Source: Idiomarina rhizosphaerae (GTDB lineage: Bacteria > Pseudomonadota > Gammaproteobacteria > Enterobacterales > Alteromonadaceae). From it: DNA of 64,000 nt. A model generated the notes under the pieces. That model made no database searches and was not told where the DNA came from. It saw only the letters and a list, made by a program, of their open reading frames with translations. The stretch covers positions 451,025-515,024 of the forward strand of contig NZ_JAMZDE010000001.1 of the NCBI RefSeq assembly GCF_024159085.1. The letters run 5' to 3'. This document shows, piece by piece, positions 55,204 through 64,000 of this stretch (within the stretch, counting starts at the first letter, position 1; each line of letters opens with the position of its first letter). The position numbers and the translations under genes were made by a program.

Positions 55204-55818
55204 ATGAAAAAGTGGTTAATGGGTTTTGCGGCAGCTTTAATGGTAGCCGCCGGTTTCGCACAGGCACAGGATTTTGAAGAAGGTGTTCACTACGAAGTGA
55301 TAGCCGACGAAGCAACCAGTAAGCCGGAAATTGCAGAGTTTTTCTCGTTTTACTGCGTGCACTGCTACCGCTTTGAACCTATTGCAAAAGAAATGAAATC
55401 TGAATACCCGGATGCTTTTAAGAAGGCTCACGTGTCGTTCCTGGGGCCTCGTAATATGGGTGAGACCATGACTCAGGCTTTTGTGGTTGCACAAAAGCTG
55501 AATAAGGAAGAAGAAATTGCTGCGGCTATTTTTGATTACAACTTTAATAAAAATAGCATGCTGACCAGCAAGCAGGACATTCGTAATGTGTTTATTGTTA
55601 ACGGTGTTTCCGGTGATGAGTTTGATAAAGCTATGGCGAGCTTCACTGTCCGCGCGGGTGCTTCTAAAATGGATCGTCGGGCAAGCAACTTAGGAGTTAA
55701 TGCTACGCCAACTTTTATTGTTAACGGTAAGTACAAAATGCTGCCACAGGGTTTCCGTGACAGCGACAACTTCCAGGAAGACTTTTCTGATTTAGCCGGT
55801 TACCTGTTAGAGAAATAA
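55204..55818 (+). CDS. dsbA: Periplasmic thiol:disulfide oxidoreductase DsbA (CVHC active site)
   Basis: A 204-residue periplasmic protein that puts disulfides into secreted proteins. ATG 55204 lies 7 bases after AGGA (ATG 55198 is too close) and starts a signal peptide ending in FAQA. The active site is FYCVHCY (Cys51, Cys54), not the common Cys-Pro-His-Cys. The cis-Pro is Pro169 in NATPTFIV. The helical insert is present. It follows srkA, the order known from E. coli. Its stop is one base from the convergent MscS-type gene. Confidence 0.94.
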   Translation: MKKWLMGFAAALMVAAGFAQAQDFEEGVHYEVIADEATSKPEIAEFFSFYCVHCYRFEPIAKEMKSEYPDAFKKAHVSFLGPRNMGETMTQAFVVAQKLNKEEEIAAAIFDYNFNKNSMLTSKQDIRNVFIVNGVSGDEFDKAMASFTVRAGASKMDRRASNLGVNATPTFIVNGKYKMLPQGFRDSDNFQEDFSDLAGYLLEK

Positions 55819-55819
55819 C

Positions 55820-57058
55820 TCAGGATTCCGGCTTGTTCGGGTTATAAGCGCCTTCTTCGCTTTGTTGGGAGAAGGCCTGATTATTGTTCATATATTGATA
55901 ATTTTTCAGTCCAAAGTCCGCCATAACACTGTATAAATACTCGAGAATAGAGCTTTGTATCGCCTCATATTTTGTCCATTCGGTTTCTTTAGCGAACGCA
56001 TAAATTTCCAGTGGTATGCCGGCGGCGGTTGGTTGCATCAGGCGCGTCATGTGCAGAAGGTCTTCTCTTACCTGTTTGTGGTTTCTCAGGTAGTTATTAG
56101 CAAATACACGAAATACCGTTAAATTACTGACGGGCTTTTGCAGTTCGTTTTCGCTCAACCAGTCCTCTGCCGATTGATTAAAGTGTTTTTCGGCAACCTC
56201 TTCCAGTTCCTCATCAGACAGAATTCTGGAGCTGTCCAGGTCAATCATTAATGATCGACGCATGCGGCGTCCACCGGTATTAACCATGCCCTGCCAGTTT
56301 TTAAATGACTCGTGAATCAATATATAGGTTGGTAAGAAAACAATGGTTTTATCCCAGTTCTGAACTTTTACCGAAATCAGGCCAACTTCCTGCACAGTGC
56401 CATCAACGCCATGGTCGGATAGCTCTATCCAGTCGCCAATCGCGACCATACGGTTCGTTGCCAGTTGTACCCCGGCGACAAAGCCCATTAAGGTGTCCCT
56501 GAAAATCACCATTAAAATGGCGGTCATAGCACCAAAACCACTTAACAGATACATGGGTGATTTGTTCATAACAATGGCAACGGTAATGATAATAGCCATC
56601 AGCACCAAAACCAATTTTGCCACCTGTATTACACCGGTAATAGGCACTTCACGGGCTTTATAAGAGTAGCCATAGGCAATGGAAACGACGTTAGCTAAAG
56701 CCGTGAGAATACTCGTAATAACCCAGGTGAGGTAAACACCAACAACGGTGCGCAGCGGCGATTGCCAGCTCTCAAAGTCATCGATAAACAGAACCGGGAT
56801 GAAATTGTGAATGACAATAATTGGAGCTAGATTAGCACAGCGCTTGAAGAATCCGCTGTTAACCAGGGAGTTGTACCACCGTTCCGGTGCTTTGCTTAGT
56901 ACTCGGTCGATGGCGTGATTGATAAGCCAACGAGCGACAACATAGGAAATATAGCAGCCAATTAAAACCAGTAACGAACTAACAATCAGATCAAGCTCTG
57001 GTAGTTTGCCTTCAATGCCGAGCTTTGCCAGCCATTCTTTTACGAACTCAAAGTTCAT
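55820..57058 (-). CDS. MscS-family mechanosensitive channel (YbdG-like)
   Basis: A 412-residue inner-membrane protein with about five hydrophobic segments. The pore-lining/beta-domain part contains FGAMTAILMVIFRDTLMGFVAGVQLATNRM and GDWIELSDHGVDGTVQEVGL, the MscS hallmark. Length and the long C-terminal domain (TNLTVFRVFANNYLRNH-like segment) match E. coli YbdG, a channel of the MscM class. It should release solutes at hypoosmotic shock. The downstream acyltransferase gene on the minus strand lies upstream of it, 12 bases away, so the two are probably co-transcribed. Confidence 0.9.
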   Translation of the reverse strand: MNFEFVKEWLAKLGIEGKLPELDLIVSSLLVLIGCYISYVVARWLINHAIDRVLSKAPERWYNSLVNSGFFKRCANLAPIIVIHNFIPVLFIDDFESWQSPLRTVVGVYLTWVITSILTALANVVSIAYGYSYKAREVPITGVIQVAKLVLVLMAIIITVAIVMNKSPMYLLSGFGAMTAILMVIFRDTLMGFVAGVQLATNRMVAIGDWIELSDHGVDGTVQEVGLISVKVQNWDKTIVFLPTYILIHESFKNWQGMVNTGGRRMRRSLMIDLDSSRILSDEELEEVAEKHFNQSAEDWLSENELQKPVSNLTVFRVFANNYLRNHKQVREDLLHMTRLMQPTAAGIPLEIYAFAKETEWTKYEAIQSSILEYLYSVMADFGLKNYQYMNNNQAFSQQSEEGAYNPNKPES

Positions 57059-57070
57059 TATAAAACTCCC

Positions 57071-57982
57071 TTAGCGGGTGCTGTGAATTTCCTTACGCAT
57101 TTCGTCGATGGTTTGGTCTTTTTCCTGCCAGCGCTGATTCAGCCATTGCTGAAAATGAGCTCTGAAAGCTTCATCACTGGCGTAATCGCCGATTAAATCT
57201 TCCGTAATAGGCCGTGTCTTTATATCAACATAGACGTTTTTCAGCTGTCCGCTTAATAAATGCCAGACTACCGGGCGTTTATAGGTTCCCGGATAGACAA
57301 TAGTAATGTCCAGAATGGCTTCAAACTGACCGCCCATAATTTGCAAAGAGAAAGCCGTACCGCCTGCCTTAGGTGGCAGCAGGTTGCGAAAAGGGCTCTG
57401 TTTTTTCGCGTGCTTTTCCGGGGTAAAGCGCGTGCCTTCACAAAAATTCACCACAGTTGTAGGAATGTGGCGGAATTTGGCACAGGAGCGCGTTGTTGTT
57501 GTAATGTCTTTGCCTTTTAAGTGCGGCTTTTTCTCCAGCAATTCTTTTGAGTAGCGTTTCATAAAAGGCATATCCAGTACCCAGCAACCCCAGCCAATAA
57601 TGGGTATCCACATAAGCTGTGATTTTAAAAAGAAGCGAGGCATAGGCATGTGGCGACGAGTCAAATGCATTAACACCAGCACATCGACCCAACTGCGATG
57701 ATTTGCCATAACCATGTACCAGCCTTTTTCGTGGATATCGAGGTCACCTTTAATGTGCCATTCCATACGCTGAGTCAGCTGAAACATCATTGACATACAG
57801 TATGCCCAGACTCTGAATAAAGCGTTACCCAAAAAAGAACAAATTCGCTGAGGTGTTTTAAAAGGCAGTAACACTTTAAAAATACCAATACTAATAATCG
57901 AAACACCAATAATAGCGGTGGTGATTAATCCCCATGAAAAGTTAATAACGACTCTGAAGGGAATGAGTATTGATGTCAGCAT
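57071..57982 (-). CDS. PlsC-type acyltransferase (YihG-like)
   Basis: A 303-residue membrane-associated protein of the 1-acyl-glycerol-3-phosphate acyltransferase superfamily. The acyltransferase block NHRSWVDVL (His-x4-Asp) and FCEGTRFTPEK are intact. An N-terminal membrane helix is at about 10-40. ATG 57982 with AGGA 8 bases upstream is chosen over 58006. E. coli YihG, also found near dsbA, has this layout and affects membrane lipid composition. The exact acyl acceptor is not readable from sequence. Confidence 0.9.
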   Translation of the reverse strand: MLTSILIPFRVVINFSWGLITTAIIGVSIISIGIFKVLLPFKTPQRICSFLGNALFRVWAYCMSMMFQLTQRMEWHIKGDLDIHEKGWYMVMANHRSWVDVLVLMHLTRRHMPMPRFFLKSQLMWIPIIGWGCWVLDMPFMKRYSKELLEKKPHLKGKDITTTTRSCAKFRHIPTTVVNFCEGTRFTPEKHAKKQSPFRNLLPPKAGGTAFSLQIMGGQFEAILDITIVYPGTYKRPVVWHLLSGQLKNVYVDIKTRPITEDLIGDYASDEAFRAHFQQWLNQRWQEKDQTIDEMRKEIHSTR

Positions 57983-58067
57983 GCTGCCTATCCTAATTAG
58001 AAACAATGAGATAAATAATAACTGAAGCCAGTAATGATGTCTGTTGGTAACGAGTAAAAATTAATGA

Positions 58068-58087
58068 TACTGTATATATGTACAGTA
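58068..58087. promoter_or_regulatory. LexA (SOS) box upstream of imuA
   Basis: TACTGTATATATGTACAGTA matches the Escherichia-type LexA consensus (TACTG-TATATATATA-CAGTA) at nearly every base, with the obligatory CTGT-N8-ACAG core intact. It lies 12 bases before the imuA start, where bound LexA would block transcription of the whole cassette. Confidence 0.92.
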
Positions 58088-58099
58088 TTTGGAGGTTTT

Positions 58100-58699
58100 A
58101 TGCAGACAAAGCTTCAGACTCTTATTCAGCAAGGGCTTGTTTGGCATGGTCAGGTTACCGATAGTCAGGCAACAACTTTAAGCTCCGGTTTTTGGTCATT
58201 AGATACAGCGCTGGGCGGTGGCTGGCAATACCCGGGGTTGCATGAGTGGCAGTTGCAAACTCCGTTTTCGGAGCAGGCACTATTGCTGCCATTAATACAG
58301 CGAGCGGTACAACAAAAGCAGTCAGTTTTCTGGGTAAATCCTCCGGCCTGGTTGTCGGCTGCTGGCTTACACCATTATGGTCTTAATGAGTCTATGCAGG
58401 TGGTTATTCAGACCAATGCAGAGAAAGCTGCCTGGGCGTTTGAGCAGATATTGCAGACAAAAAATGCGCTGGCTTTAGGCTGGTTTGCGCAAAAAGAAAC
58501 GACAGCTCAATCTGTTCGCCGTTGGTATAAAGCTGCCCAAACCGGGCAGATGGGCGTGGTATTGAGTGAGCCCGCTTTAAATGAAGAAGCGCGGGCTTAT
58601 TCTAACCGCGTACGGTTAAAGCTTTGTGAAGCGGGTGTCACGCTCGACATACTAAAACGCAAAGTGGGCTGGCCACTGGAAAACGTTGTTCTGAACTAA
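58100..58699 (+). CDS. imuA: ImuA, mutasome RecA-like protein
   Basis: A 199-residue RecA/SulA-like protein. ATG 58100 follows GGAGGTTTT; the frame opens at 58064, inside the SOS box, and is rejected. The N-terminal LSSGFWSLDTALGGGWQYPGLHEW is the family signature. In proteobacteria, ImuA links RecA activity to ImuB and DnaE2 in SOS mutagenesis. Its stop overlaps the imuB start (TAATG). Confidence 0.92.
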   Translation: MQTKLQTLIQQGLVWHGQVTDSQATTLSSGFWSLDTALGGGWQYPGLHEWQLQTPFSEQALLLPLIQRAVQQKQSVFWVNPPAWLSAAGLHHYGLNESMQVVIQTNAEKAAWAFEQILQTKNALALGWFAQKETTAQSVRRWYKAAQTGQMGVVLSEPALNEEARAYSNRVRLKLCEAGVTLDILKRKVGWPLENVVLN

Positions 58700-60102
58700 T
58701 GTGGTTATATTGTCATTTCCCCCAACTGCTACTGGATAACCGGGTGCGCTTACAGCCTGACAGCAATATCCTGCCGCTGGCACTTTACCAGCTACTGGGT
58801 AGTCAGTCGGTTATAGTGCAATGCAATACTCTGGCTCGGGAGGTTGGGGTTAAACCTTCTATCCAGACGGTTATGGCAATATCGCTTTGTGAGCAACTAC
58901 AGCTTGTTGAATATATCCCGGAGCGTGAACAGCAGGTATTGCAGCAATTAGCCACCCGACTTTACCAGTGGGCAGCTAAGTTAGTTTTGTATCCACCCAA
59001 AGGTCTGGCAATTGAGTTGAGCAGCCTGGTGCAGTTGTATGGCGGGATGGATGCGGTATTGAATACTTTATCCCGCGAGGTTGATGCGCTGCCGATTAAG
59101 GCTCAGCTGGCAGTCGCAGACAACCCTTTAGCAGCTCAATTATTAGCAGAATATGACTGTCCGGTTTCATTAAACCTCCAAGAGTCTGCACAGCTGCTGG
59201 CTCAGCTACCTATTAGTGCTGCCGGTTTGGGAACCAAAATACAGAAGCATTGTAAAGCCGCAGGTTTTCGGCAGCTGGGAGAGCTCATACAGTTATCGGG
59301 AGATGAAGTCGGCCGGCAGTTGGGCCTGGAAACACAGTTATACCTGGAGCAAATTCAGGGGCGGCAGCAGCAAAGCTATCATTTTTTCACTCCACCGGAA
59401 CGTTTCCGGCAAAGCCTGGATCTGGTCACAGAAATTCCTCACTGGCAAGGGTTGTTGTTCCCGCTAAAAAGGCTGTTCAGTGAGCTGGAAGATTTTCTCT
59501 ACCAGCGGCAAAAAGTAACCCAGCAGGTTAGTATTGAACTGCATCATCGCAATGAACCTCCTTCTGTTGTTCCCGTAGCTTTAGCTGAGCCAGGCTGGCG
59601 GGGTCAGAGTTTTTTGTCGTTACTGCAGTTAAAAATGGAATCCATACCTTTGCCTGAAGCAGTTATGGAAATTACGCTGGTGGCTAACGAGCTATTGCAG
59701 TCTGAGCAGTACAATGCTCATTTTTTTGGCGTGCAGCAACACAGGCATGAAACACTGCAGCTTATTGGCCGGTTACAGGCAAAGCTCGGCAACAATGCAG
59801 TGTTCTCGCCGGCTATGAATGATGACCCTCGCCCCGGTTATAATGAATTTCGTCGCCCTGCAGGAGAAAAACCTCAGGTTTTATCTGCGGCACCTAAGCG
59901 GCCTCTTTGGCTGTTACAGCCTCCGCAGCTAACTTCAATTGATTTATGGCAGCTACGGCACGGGCCAGAGCGTAAAGTTTGTGGTTGGTGGGACGCCGGA
60001 AACATAGCCCGCGATTACTGGATTGCACGGGACAAGTTTCAGCGTGTGGGCTGGCTCTACTTTGAGTCCGGGCAATGGTATTTACATGGCTGGTTCAGCT
60101 GA
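58699..60102 (+). CDS. imuB: ImuB, Y-family polymerase-like clamp adaptor
   Basis: A 467-residue protein with a Y-family fold. The N-terminus MWLYCHFPQLLLDN lacks the catalytic acidic residues seen in DinB (D-x-D-x-F), as expected for ImuB. The helix-hairpin-helix region is near TKIQKHCKAAGFRQLGELIQLSG, and a little-finger-like domain follows (SQSLDLV-type FRQSLDLVTEIP). ImuB recruits the replicative clamp and DnaE2. It starts at ATG 58699 and ends 1 base before dnaE2. Confidence 0.93.
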   Translation: MWLYCHFPQLLLDNRVRLQPDSNILPLALYQLLGSQSVIVQCNTLAREVGVKPSIQTVMAISLCEQLQLVEYIPEREQQVLQQLATRLYQWAAKLVLYPPKGLAIELSSLVQLYGGMDAVLNTLSREVDALPIKAQLAVADNPLAAQLLAEYDCPVSLNLQESAQLLAQLPISAAGLGTKIQKHCKAAGFRQLGELIQLSGDEVGRQLGLETQLYLEQIQGRQQQSYHFFTPPERFRQSLDLVTEIPHWQGLLFPLKRLFSELEDFLYQRQKVTQQVSIELHHRNEPPSVVPVALAEPGWRGQSFLSLLQLKMESIPLPEAVMEITLVANELLQSEQYNAHFFGVQQHRHETLQLIGRLQAKLGNNAVFSPAMNDDPRPGYNEFRRPAGEKPQVLSAAPKRPLWLLQPPQLTSIDLWQLRHGPERKVCGWWDAGNIARDYWIARDKFQRVGWLYFESGQWYLHGWFS

Positions 60103-60103
60103 T

Positions 60104-63100
60104 ATGTCCAAAGGTTTAAGTGCCTCCCTTTTTGCTGAGCTACACAGTTTAAGCCACTACAGTTTTTTGCGCTCAGCCGCTTCACCGGATGAGTTAGTGA
60201 TGTGCGCCGATGAGCTGGGCTATAACGCCATAGCAATAACCGATGAATGTTCAGTGGCCGGTATTGTAAAAGCTTATCAGGAGTCAAAGACGCGGGATAT
60301 TAAACTCATTGTGGGTAGTGAATTCAGGGTAAGTGAGGTAGGTACGCTGGTTGTGCTGGCGCCAACCCGGGAAGCCTATGCGGAGCTTTGTAAAAAAATC
60401 ACTTTGTTCCGTAGTCGCAGCGAGAAAGGTCATTATCAGGCCAACATCGATGATTTTTTCGAAGGGTTCTCTCAGTGTCTTTTATTGTGGCAGCCAGACT
60501 TTTCTCAGGCTCAGCTTCTGGCCATTGGTGAAAAGTTGAAATCGGTATGGCAGCAGCGCTTTTGGTTACTATACGAGCGGCACTATCAGGCTGACGACGA
60601 AAGGGCTTTTCAGGCTATGGTTGAGCTGCAACAGGCTGTTAAAGTGAAAGTTACCTGCGCTGGTGGCGTTCGTATGGCAACCACGGAACAACAGCCGCTA
60701 TATGACATTCTGAACGCGATTCAACATGGTGGCTCTTTAGCAAATCAGCCCGGCTTAGCCAGTAACAACGCAGAGCATCACCTGCGAAGCTTAAGTGAAC
60801 TGCAACAGTGCTATCCGCAAAAGTGGCTAGCCGAAACGCTGGTTATTGCTCAGCAGTGTCAGTTTTGTCTATCTGAACTTCGTTACGAATATCCGGCCGA
60901 ACTGGTTCCTGAAGGTATGAGTGCCTCCGGCTACTTAAAGCTGTTAACTGAGCAAGGCGCCCGCTGGCGTTATCCGCAAGGTGTGCCAGAGTCGGTAAAA
61001 GCACTTTACTTAAAAGAACTTAGCCTGATAAAAGAGCAAAGCTACGAGCCTTTCTTTTTAACCATTCATGACTTAGTTCGTTTTGCCCGTGAGCAGGGGA
61101 TCTTATTTCAAGGACGCGGTTCAGCAGCAAACTCGGTGGTCTGCTATTGCCTGGGCATTACCGCGGTTAACCCGGCGCAAATTCAGGTGTTGTTTGAACG
61201 CTTTATTTCTAAAGAACGGAACGAACCTCCAGATATCGATGTGGATTTTGAGCACGAGCGCCGCGAAGAAGTCATTCAGTATATTTACCGCAAGTATGGT
61301 CGGCAGCGCGCGGCGTTGGCTGCAACGGTTATTACCTACCGTTTTAAAAGTGCATTTCGTGATGTTGGCAAAGCTCTGGGCTTTAGTGAGCAGCAACTGC
61401 AGTATTTTCGTCGCAATTTAGACCGGCGGGACAAAGAGCAAAACTGGCAGCAACAGCTAGCGCAACAGCACCCCGAAGTCACAAACTCAGTGCGGGGGCA
61501 GCACCTTTTGCAATTTACTGAGCAATTGATGGGCACTCCCCGGCATTTGTCGCAGCATGTCGGGGGTTTTGTTATTGCTGCCGATGATTTGTCACGGTTG
61601 GTTCCGGTAGAAAATGCCTCGATGACGGACAGAACCGTTATTCAGTGGGACAAAACCGATCTCGAAAGTCTGGGCTTATTAAAAGTGGACGTGCTGGCGC
61701 TGGGCATGCTGACGGCCTTGCGGAAAATGCTGGCACTTATCAATTCGCGTTATGACCAGCAACTGACCATGGCTACCATTCCGCAGGAAGACCGCCGGGT
61801 TTATCAGCAGCTGCAAACCGCCGATTCCATGGGGATTTTTCAGATAGAGTCGCGTGCGCAAATGAATATGTTGCCGCGATTAAAACCCAAAACTTTTTAT
61901 GACTTGGTTATTCAAATTGCGATAGTCCGCCCCGGACCCATACAAGGCGACATGGTACATCCCTTTTTACGTCGTCGCGCAGGTCTGGAAGAGGTTGATT
62001 ACCCTAGCGACGAAGTAAAGTCGGTATTAGAAAGAACGCTGGGCGTACCTATTTTTCAGGAGCAGGTTATTAAGCTGGCTATGGTCGCGGCTGGCTTTAG
62101 CGGTGGCGAGGCGGACCAGCTTCGTCGGGCAATGGCGTCGTGGGGGCAAAACGGGCATTTAACCCGCTTTGAAGACAAGCTTATTAACGGCATGCTGGAG
62201 CGGGGTTATAAGCAGGAGTTTGCTGAACGGTTGTTTCGGCAAATTTGTGGTTTTGGGCAATATGGCTTTCCTGAGTCGCATTCTGCCAGCTTTGCAAATT
62301 TAGCTTATGTGTCGTCCTGGTTTAAGACCTACCACCCGGCAGCTTTTTATGTGGGCTTATTGAATAGTTTACCTATGGGGTTTTATTCGGCATCGCAGTT
62401 GGTACAGGACGCACAACGCCACGGTGTAGCGTTCTTAGCCGCGGATATTAACACCTGCGACTGGGACTATTGTTGGTTGCCTAAAGAAGATACGAACTCT
62501 GATGAGACTGTACGCATGGGCTTAAGACAAATTCAGGGCATATCCGAAAGCAGAATAAAGCATACGTTGACGCAAAGGCCGGAGGACGGTTTCACTAGCA
62601 TGCATGAATTGCGACAAAGCGGATTGCGGGACTCCGATATCAACGCCCTTGCCCGCGCCGATGCGTTAAAGAGTATTGCTGGACACCGGCATCAGGCACA
62701 TTGGCAAAGCTTGTCTATAAGTGATCAGCAAATGCCGTTGTTTGAGCATGTTAAGGATCGCCCTGCCCGTCAATTGCCAGCGCCTGATGAGCCGGACAAT
62801 ATAAAAGCGGATTATGAATCGACCGGGTTAACCTTAGGCCGCCACCCATTAGCTTTGCTGAGGAATAACCCCGAATTAAAAAACTGTGTCATGGCCAGCG
62901 ACCTGATAACCTGCCGCTCAGGGCAAGTACTGACTCTGGCCGGCTTAGTCACCTGCCGGCAAAGGCCCGGCACCCGTAGTGGTGTCACTTTTTTAACTTT
63001 GGAAGATGAAAGCGGAAACAGCAATGTGGTGGTCTGGGCGAATACTGCCCGCCAATTTCGACAATGCTTCCTGACCAGCAACCTACTTTGGGTAAAAGGC

Positions 63101-63205
63101 ATTGTCGAAATTCACGACGGTGTGGTGCATGTTATTGCTGGCCGGTTAAAAGACTTATCCGGCCTATTAAGTTTCTCCCGACTGGAAAGTCGTCGTTTCC
63201 ACTAA
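60104..63205 (+). CDS. dnaE2: DnaE2, error-prone DNA polymerase III alpha-like
   Basis: A 1033-residue polymerase. ATG 60104, next to the imuB stop, gives the family N-terminus (ELHSLSHYSFLRSAASPDEL). The frame start at 60023 lies inside imuB and is rejected; ATG 60086 is possible. Landmarks are the PHP domain (about 10-200), the palm with FQGRGSAANSVVCYCLGIT and PPDIDVDFEHERREEVIQYI, and a C-terminal OB-fold (about 940-1020). It is the translesion polymerase of the ImuA-ImuB-DnaE2 mutasome, which makes most SOS mutations in species that carry it. Confidence 0.95.
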   Translation: MSKGLSASLFAELHSLSHYSFLRSAASPDELVMCADELGYNAIAITDECSVAGIVKAYQESKTRDIKLIVGSEFRVSEVGTLVVLAPTREAYAELCKKITLFRSRSEKGHYQANIDDFFEGFSQCLLLWQPDFSQAQLLAIGEKLKSVWQQRFWLLYERHYQADDERAFQAMVELQQAVKVKVTCAGGVRMATTEQQPLYDILNAIQHGGSLANQPGLASNNAEHHLRSLSELQQCYPQKWLAETLVIAQQCQFCLSELRYEYPAELVPEGMSASGYLKLLTEQGARWRYPQGVPESVKALYLKELSLIKEQSYEPFFLTIHDLVRFAREQGILFQGRGSAANSVVCYCLGITAVNPAQIQVLFERFISKERNEPPDIDVDFEHERREEVIQYIYRKYGRQRAALAATVITYRFKSAFRDVGKALGFSEQQLQYFRRNLDRRDKEQNWQQQLAQQHPEVTNSVRGQHLLQFTEQLMGTPRHLSQHVGGFVIAADDLSRLVPVENASMTDRTVIQWDKTDLESLGLLKVDVLALGMLTALRKMLALINSRYDQQLTMATIPQEDRRVYQQLQTADSMGIFQIESRAQMNMLPRLKPKTFYDLVIQIAIVRPGPIQGDMVHPFLRRRAGLEEVDYPSDEVKSVLERTLGVPIFQEQVIKLAMVAAGFSGGEADQLRRAMASWGQNGHLTRFEDKLINGMLERGYKQEFAERLFRQICGFGQYGFPESHSASFANLAYVSSWFKTYHPAAFYVGLLNSLPMGFYSASQLVQDAQRHGVAFLAADINTCDWDYCWLPKEDTNSDETVRMGLRQIQGISESRIKHTLTQRPEDGFTSMHELRQSGLRDSDINALARADALKSIAGHRHQAHWQSLSISDQQMPLFEHVKDRPARQLPAPDEPDNIKADYESTGLTLGRHPLALLRNNPELKNCVMASDLITCRSGQVLTLAGLVTCRQRPGTRSGVTFLTLEDESGNSNVVVWANTARQFRQCFLTSNLLWVKGIVEIHDGVVHVIAGRLKDLSGLLSFSRLESRRFH

Positions 63206-63217
63206 GCTTCCATTAAC

Positions 63218-63766
63218 TTAAGAAACTGGACTCACCTGTAAAAGGTAGTCGTCTTTCAAATCAACGTAGTTTTGTGCCGATTGGCTTAAAAAGCTCGTTT
63301 CACCACTATTAAGGCGTCTTTTCTTTTCAACCGGGCTGCCGACATATAAGTAGCCACTTTCTAAGCGTTTGCCCGGAGGAACCAGACTACCTGCTCCAAT
63401 AATGACATCATCTTCTATTACGACATCATCCATTATAACGGCTGACATGCCTACTAATATGCGGTTACCCAGTTTGCAGCCATGCAACATGCAGTGGTGC
63501 CCTACGGTAACTTCGTCCCCGATAACTAAGGGATGTCCATCAGGGTTGGCGTTGGATTTACGCGTAACATGAAGAACGGTTCCATCCTGAATGTTGCTGC
63601 GTTTACCAATAGTAATGCGGTTAACATCGCCTCTTGCTGCGACCATAGGCCATACGCTACTGTCATCGCCTATTGTAATATTACCGACAATGACCGAGCT
63701 GGGGTCCAGGTAAACGCGTTCACCGATAACTGGTTCATATTCACAGTAACTACGGATATCTGCCAT
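63218..63766 (-). CDS. yrdA: Gamma-carbonic anhydrase-like hexapeptide protein (YrdA)
   Basis: A 182-residue left-handed beta-helix protein. The ATG at 63766 follows AGGAGCACACTT. Metal ligands are His in DGTVLHVTRK and the His pair in VTVGHHCMLHG, as in Cam-type carbonic anhydrases. Enteric YrdA has not been shown to have robust anhydrase activity, so function is open. It converges on dnaE2 with a 12-base gap. Upstream lies a promoter region pointing the other way. Confidence 0.92.
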   Translation of the reverse strand: MADIRSYCEYEPVIGERVYLDPSSVIVGNITIGDDSSVWPMVAARGDVNRITIGKRSNIQDGTVLHVTRKSNANPDGHPLVIGDEVTVGHHCMLHGCKLGNRILVGMSAVIMDDVVIEDDVIIGAGSLVPPGKRLESGYLYVGSPVEKKRRLNSGETSFLSQSAQNYVDLKDDYLLQVSPVS

Positions 63767-63916
63767 AAGTGTGCTCCTGAGTTAAAAGCTGTTACAACCT
63801 TTATAGCAGATAGAGGTAAATAGGTCATGTCTGGCCTAAGTTTGGCGAGAAAAGCAGCGTGTTGCTGAAACTTTACGCAGTCAGTGAAAAAACAGTTAGA
63901 AAGGTGCTAAAAGCGC

Positions 63917-63944
63917 TTGACGGGACGAGTTAAATCTCTAAAAT
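63917..63944 (+). promoter_or_regulatory. Probable stable-RNA (rRNA-type) promoter
   Basis: A TTGACG -35 box (63917-63922) and TAAAAT -10 box (63939-63944) are separated by 16 bases. They are preceded by an A-rich stretch (AAAAAACAGTTAGAAAGG) and followed by a GC-rich discriminator (GCGCTCC). This combination is typical of growth-rate-controlled rRNA P1 promoters. No rRNA or tRNA is seen before base 64000, so the transcript probably continues beyond the window. Confidence 0.6.
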
Positions 63945-64000
63945 GCGCTCCACGTTCAAGGCAGGCAACGAAGCCGCCGAAAACCTAAGTTTTCTAAAAA

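Overview
The window is a compact gene-dense segment of a gammaproteobacterial chromosome. The atp operon followed by glmU-glmS, the srkA-dsbA pair, an oxyR/ahpC divergon, five TonB-dependent receptors (TBDRs) and an SOS mutasome together suggest a marine Alteromonadales bacterium, probably Idiomarina-like. That assignment is inference from gene content and order. No IS element, CRISPR array, tRNA or rRNA gene was found.

Layout. 1-9.3 kb: the end of atpB, then atpEFHAGDC, glmU and glmS (ATP synthase and amino-sugar/cell-wall precursors). 9.3-20.6 kb is accessory: a small membrane protein, two secreted proteins (one of the GH114 type), then an operon of TBDR, Tat-exported phospholipase C and HAD phosphatase. 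Divergent from it are a DeoR regulator and an MFS-type transporter, followed by two tandem secreted Nep1-like (NLP) proteins. 20.7-28 kb: an ECF sigma/FecR/STN-receptor signalling unit facing a second, paralogous receptor without the STN domain.

28-38 kb: a His-rich permease; a siderophore-type TBDR in an operon with a DUF1624 acyltransferase and a MerC protein; a response regulator-CheC fusion with a GGDEF cyclase; a porin with a short PstS-like protein; a CDF exporter with a natural seven-His N-terminus; and a GST. 38-47.5 kb: an acetolactate synthase-like enzyme; a small secreted protein divergent from a histidine kinase/sigma-54 regulator pair, with a sigma-54 promoter and an inverted repeat between them (ZraPSR-like layout); a DJ-1/PfpI protein; and an operon of a PQQ-dependent sugar dehydrogenase with a receptor that closely resembles PqqU/YncD.

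47.5-64 kb: an FMN-binding glutamate synthase-like protein, oxyR divergent from ahpC and an ahpD-like gene, an M20 amidohydrolase, ccoG-srkA-dsbA, an MscS-type channel, a PlsC-type acyltransferase, the LexA-controlled imuA-imuB-dnaE2 cassette, and a gamma-carbonic anhydrase homologue. The window ends in what looks like a stable-RNA (rRNA-type) promoter.

The most interesting proposals are: a lipid head-group scavenging locus beside tandem NLP proteins; a two-gene PQQ capture-and-use operon; a sigma-54 two-component system with a putative periplasmic partner; and a response regulator-CheC/diguanylate cyclase pair. Start codons were chosen from Shine-Dalgarno position, signal-peptide position and family length. 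Residue positions come from hand counting and are approximate where marked 'about'.
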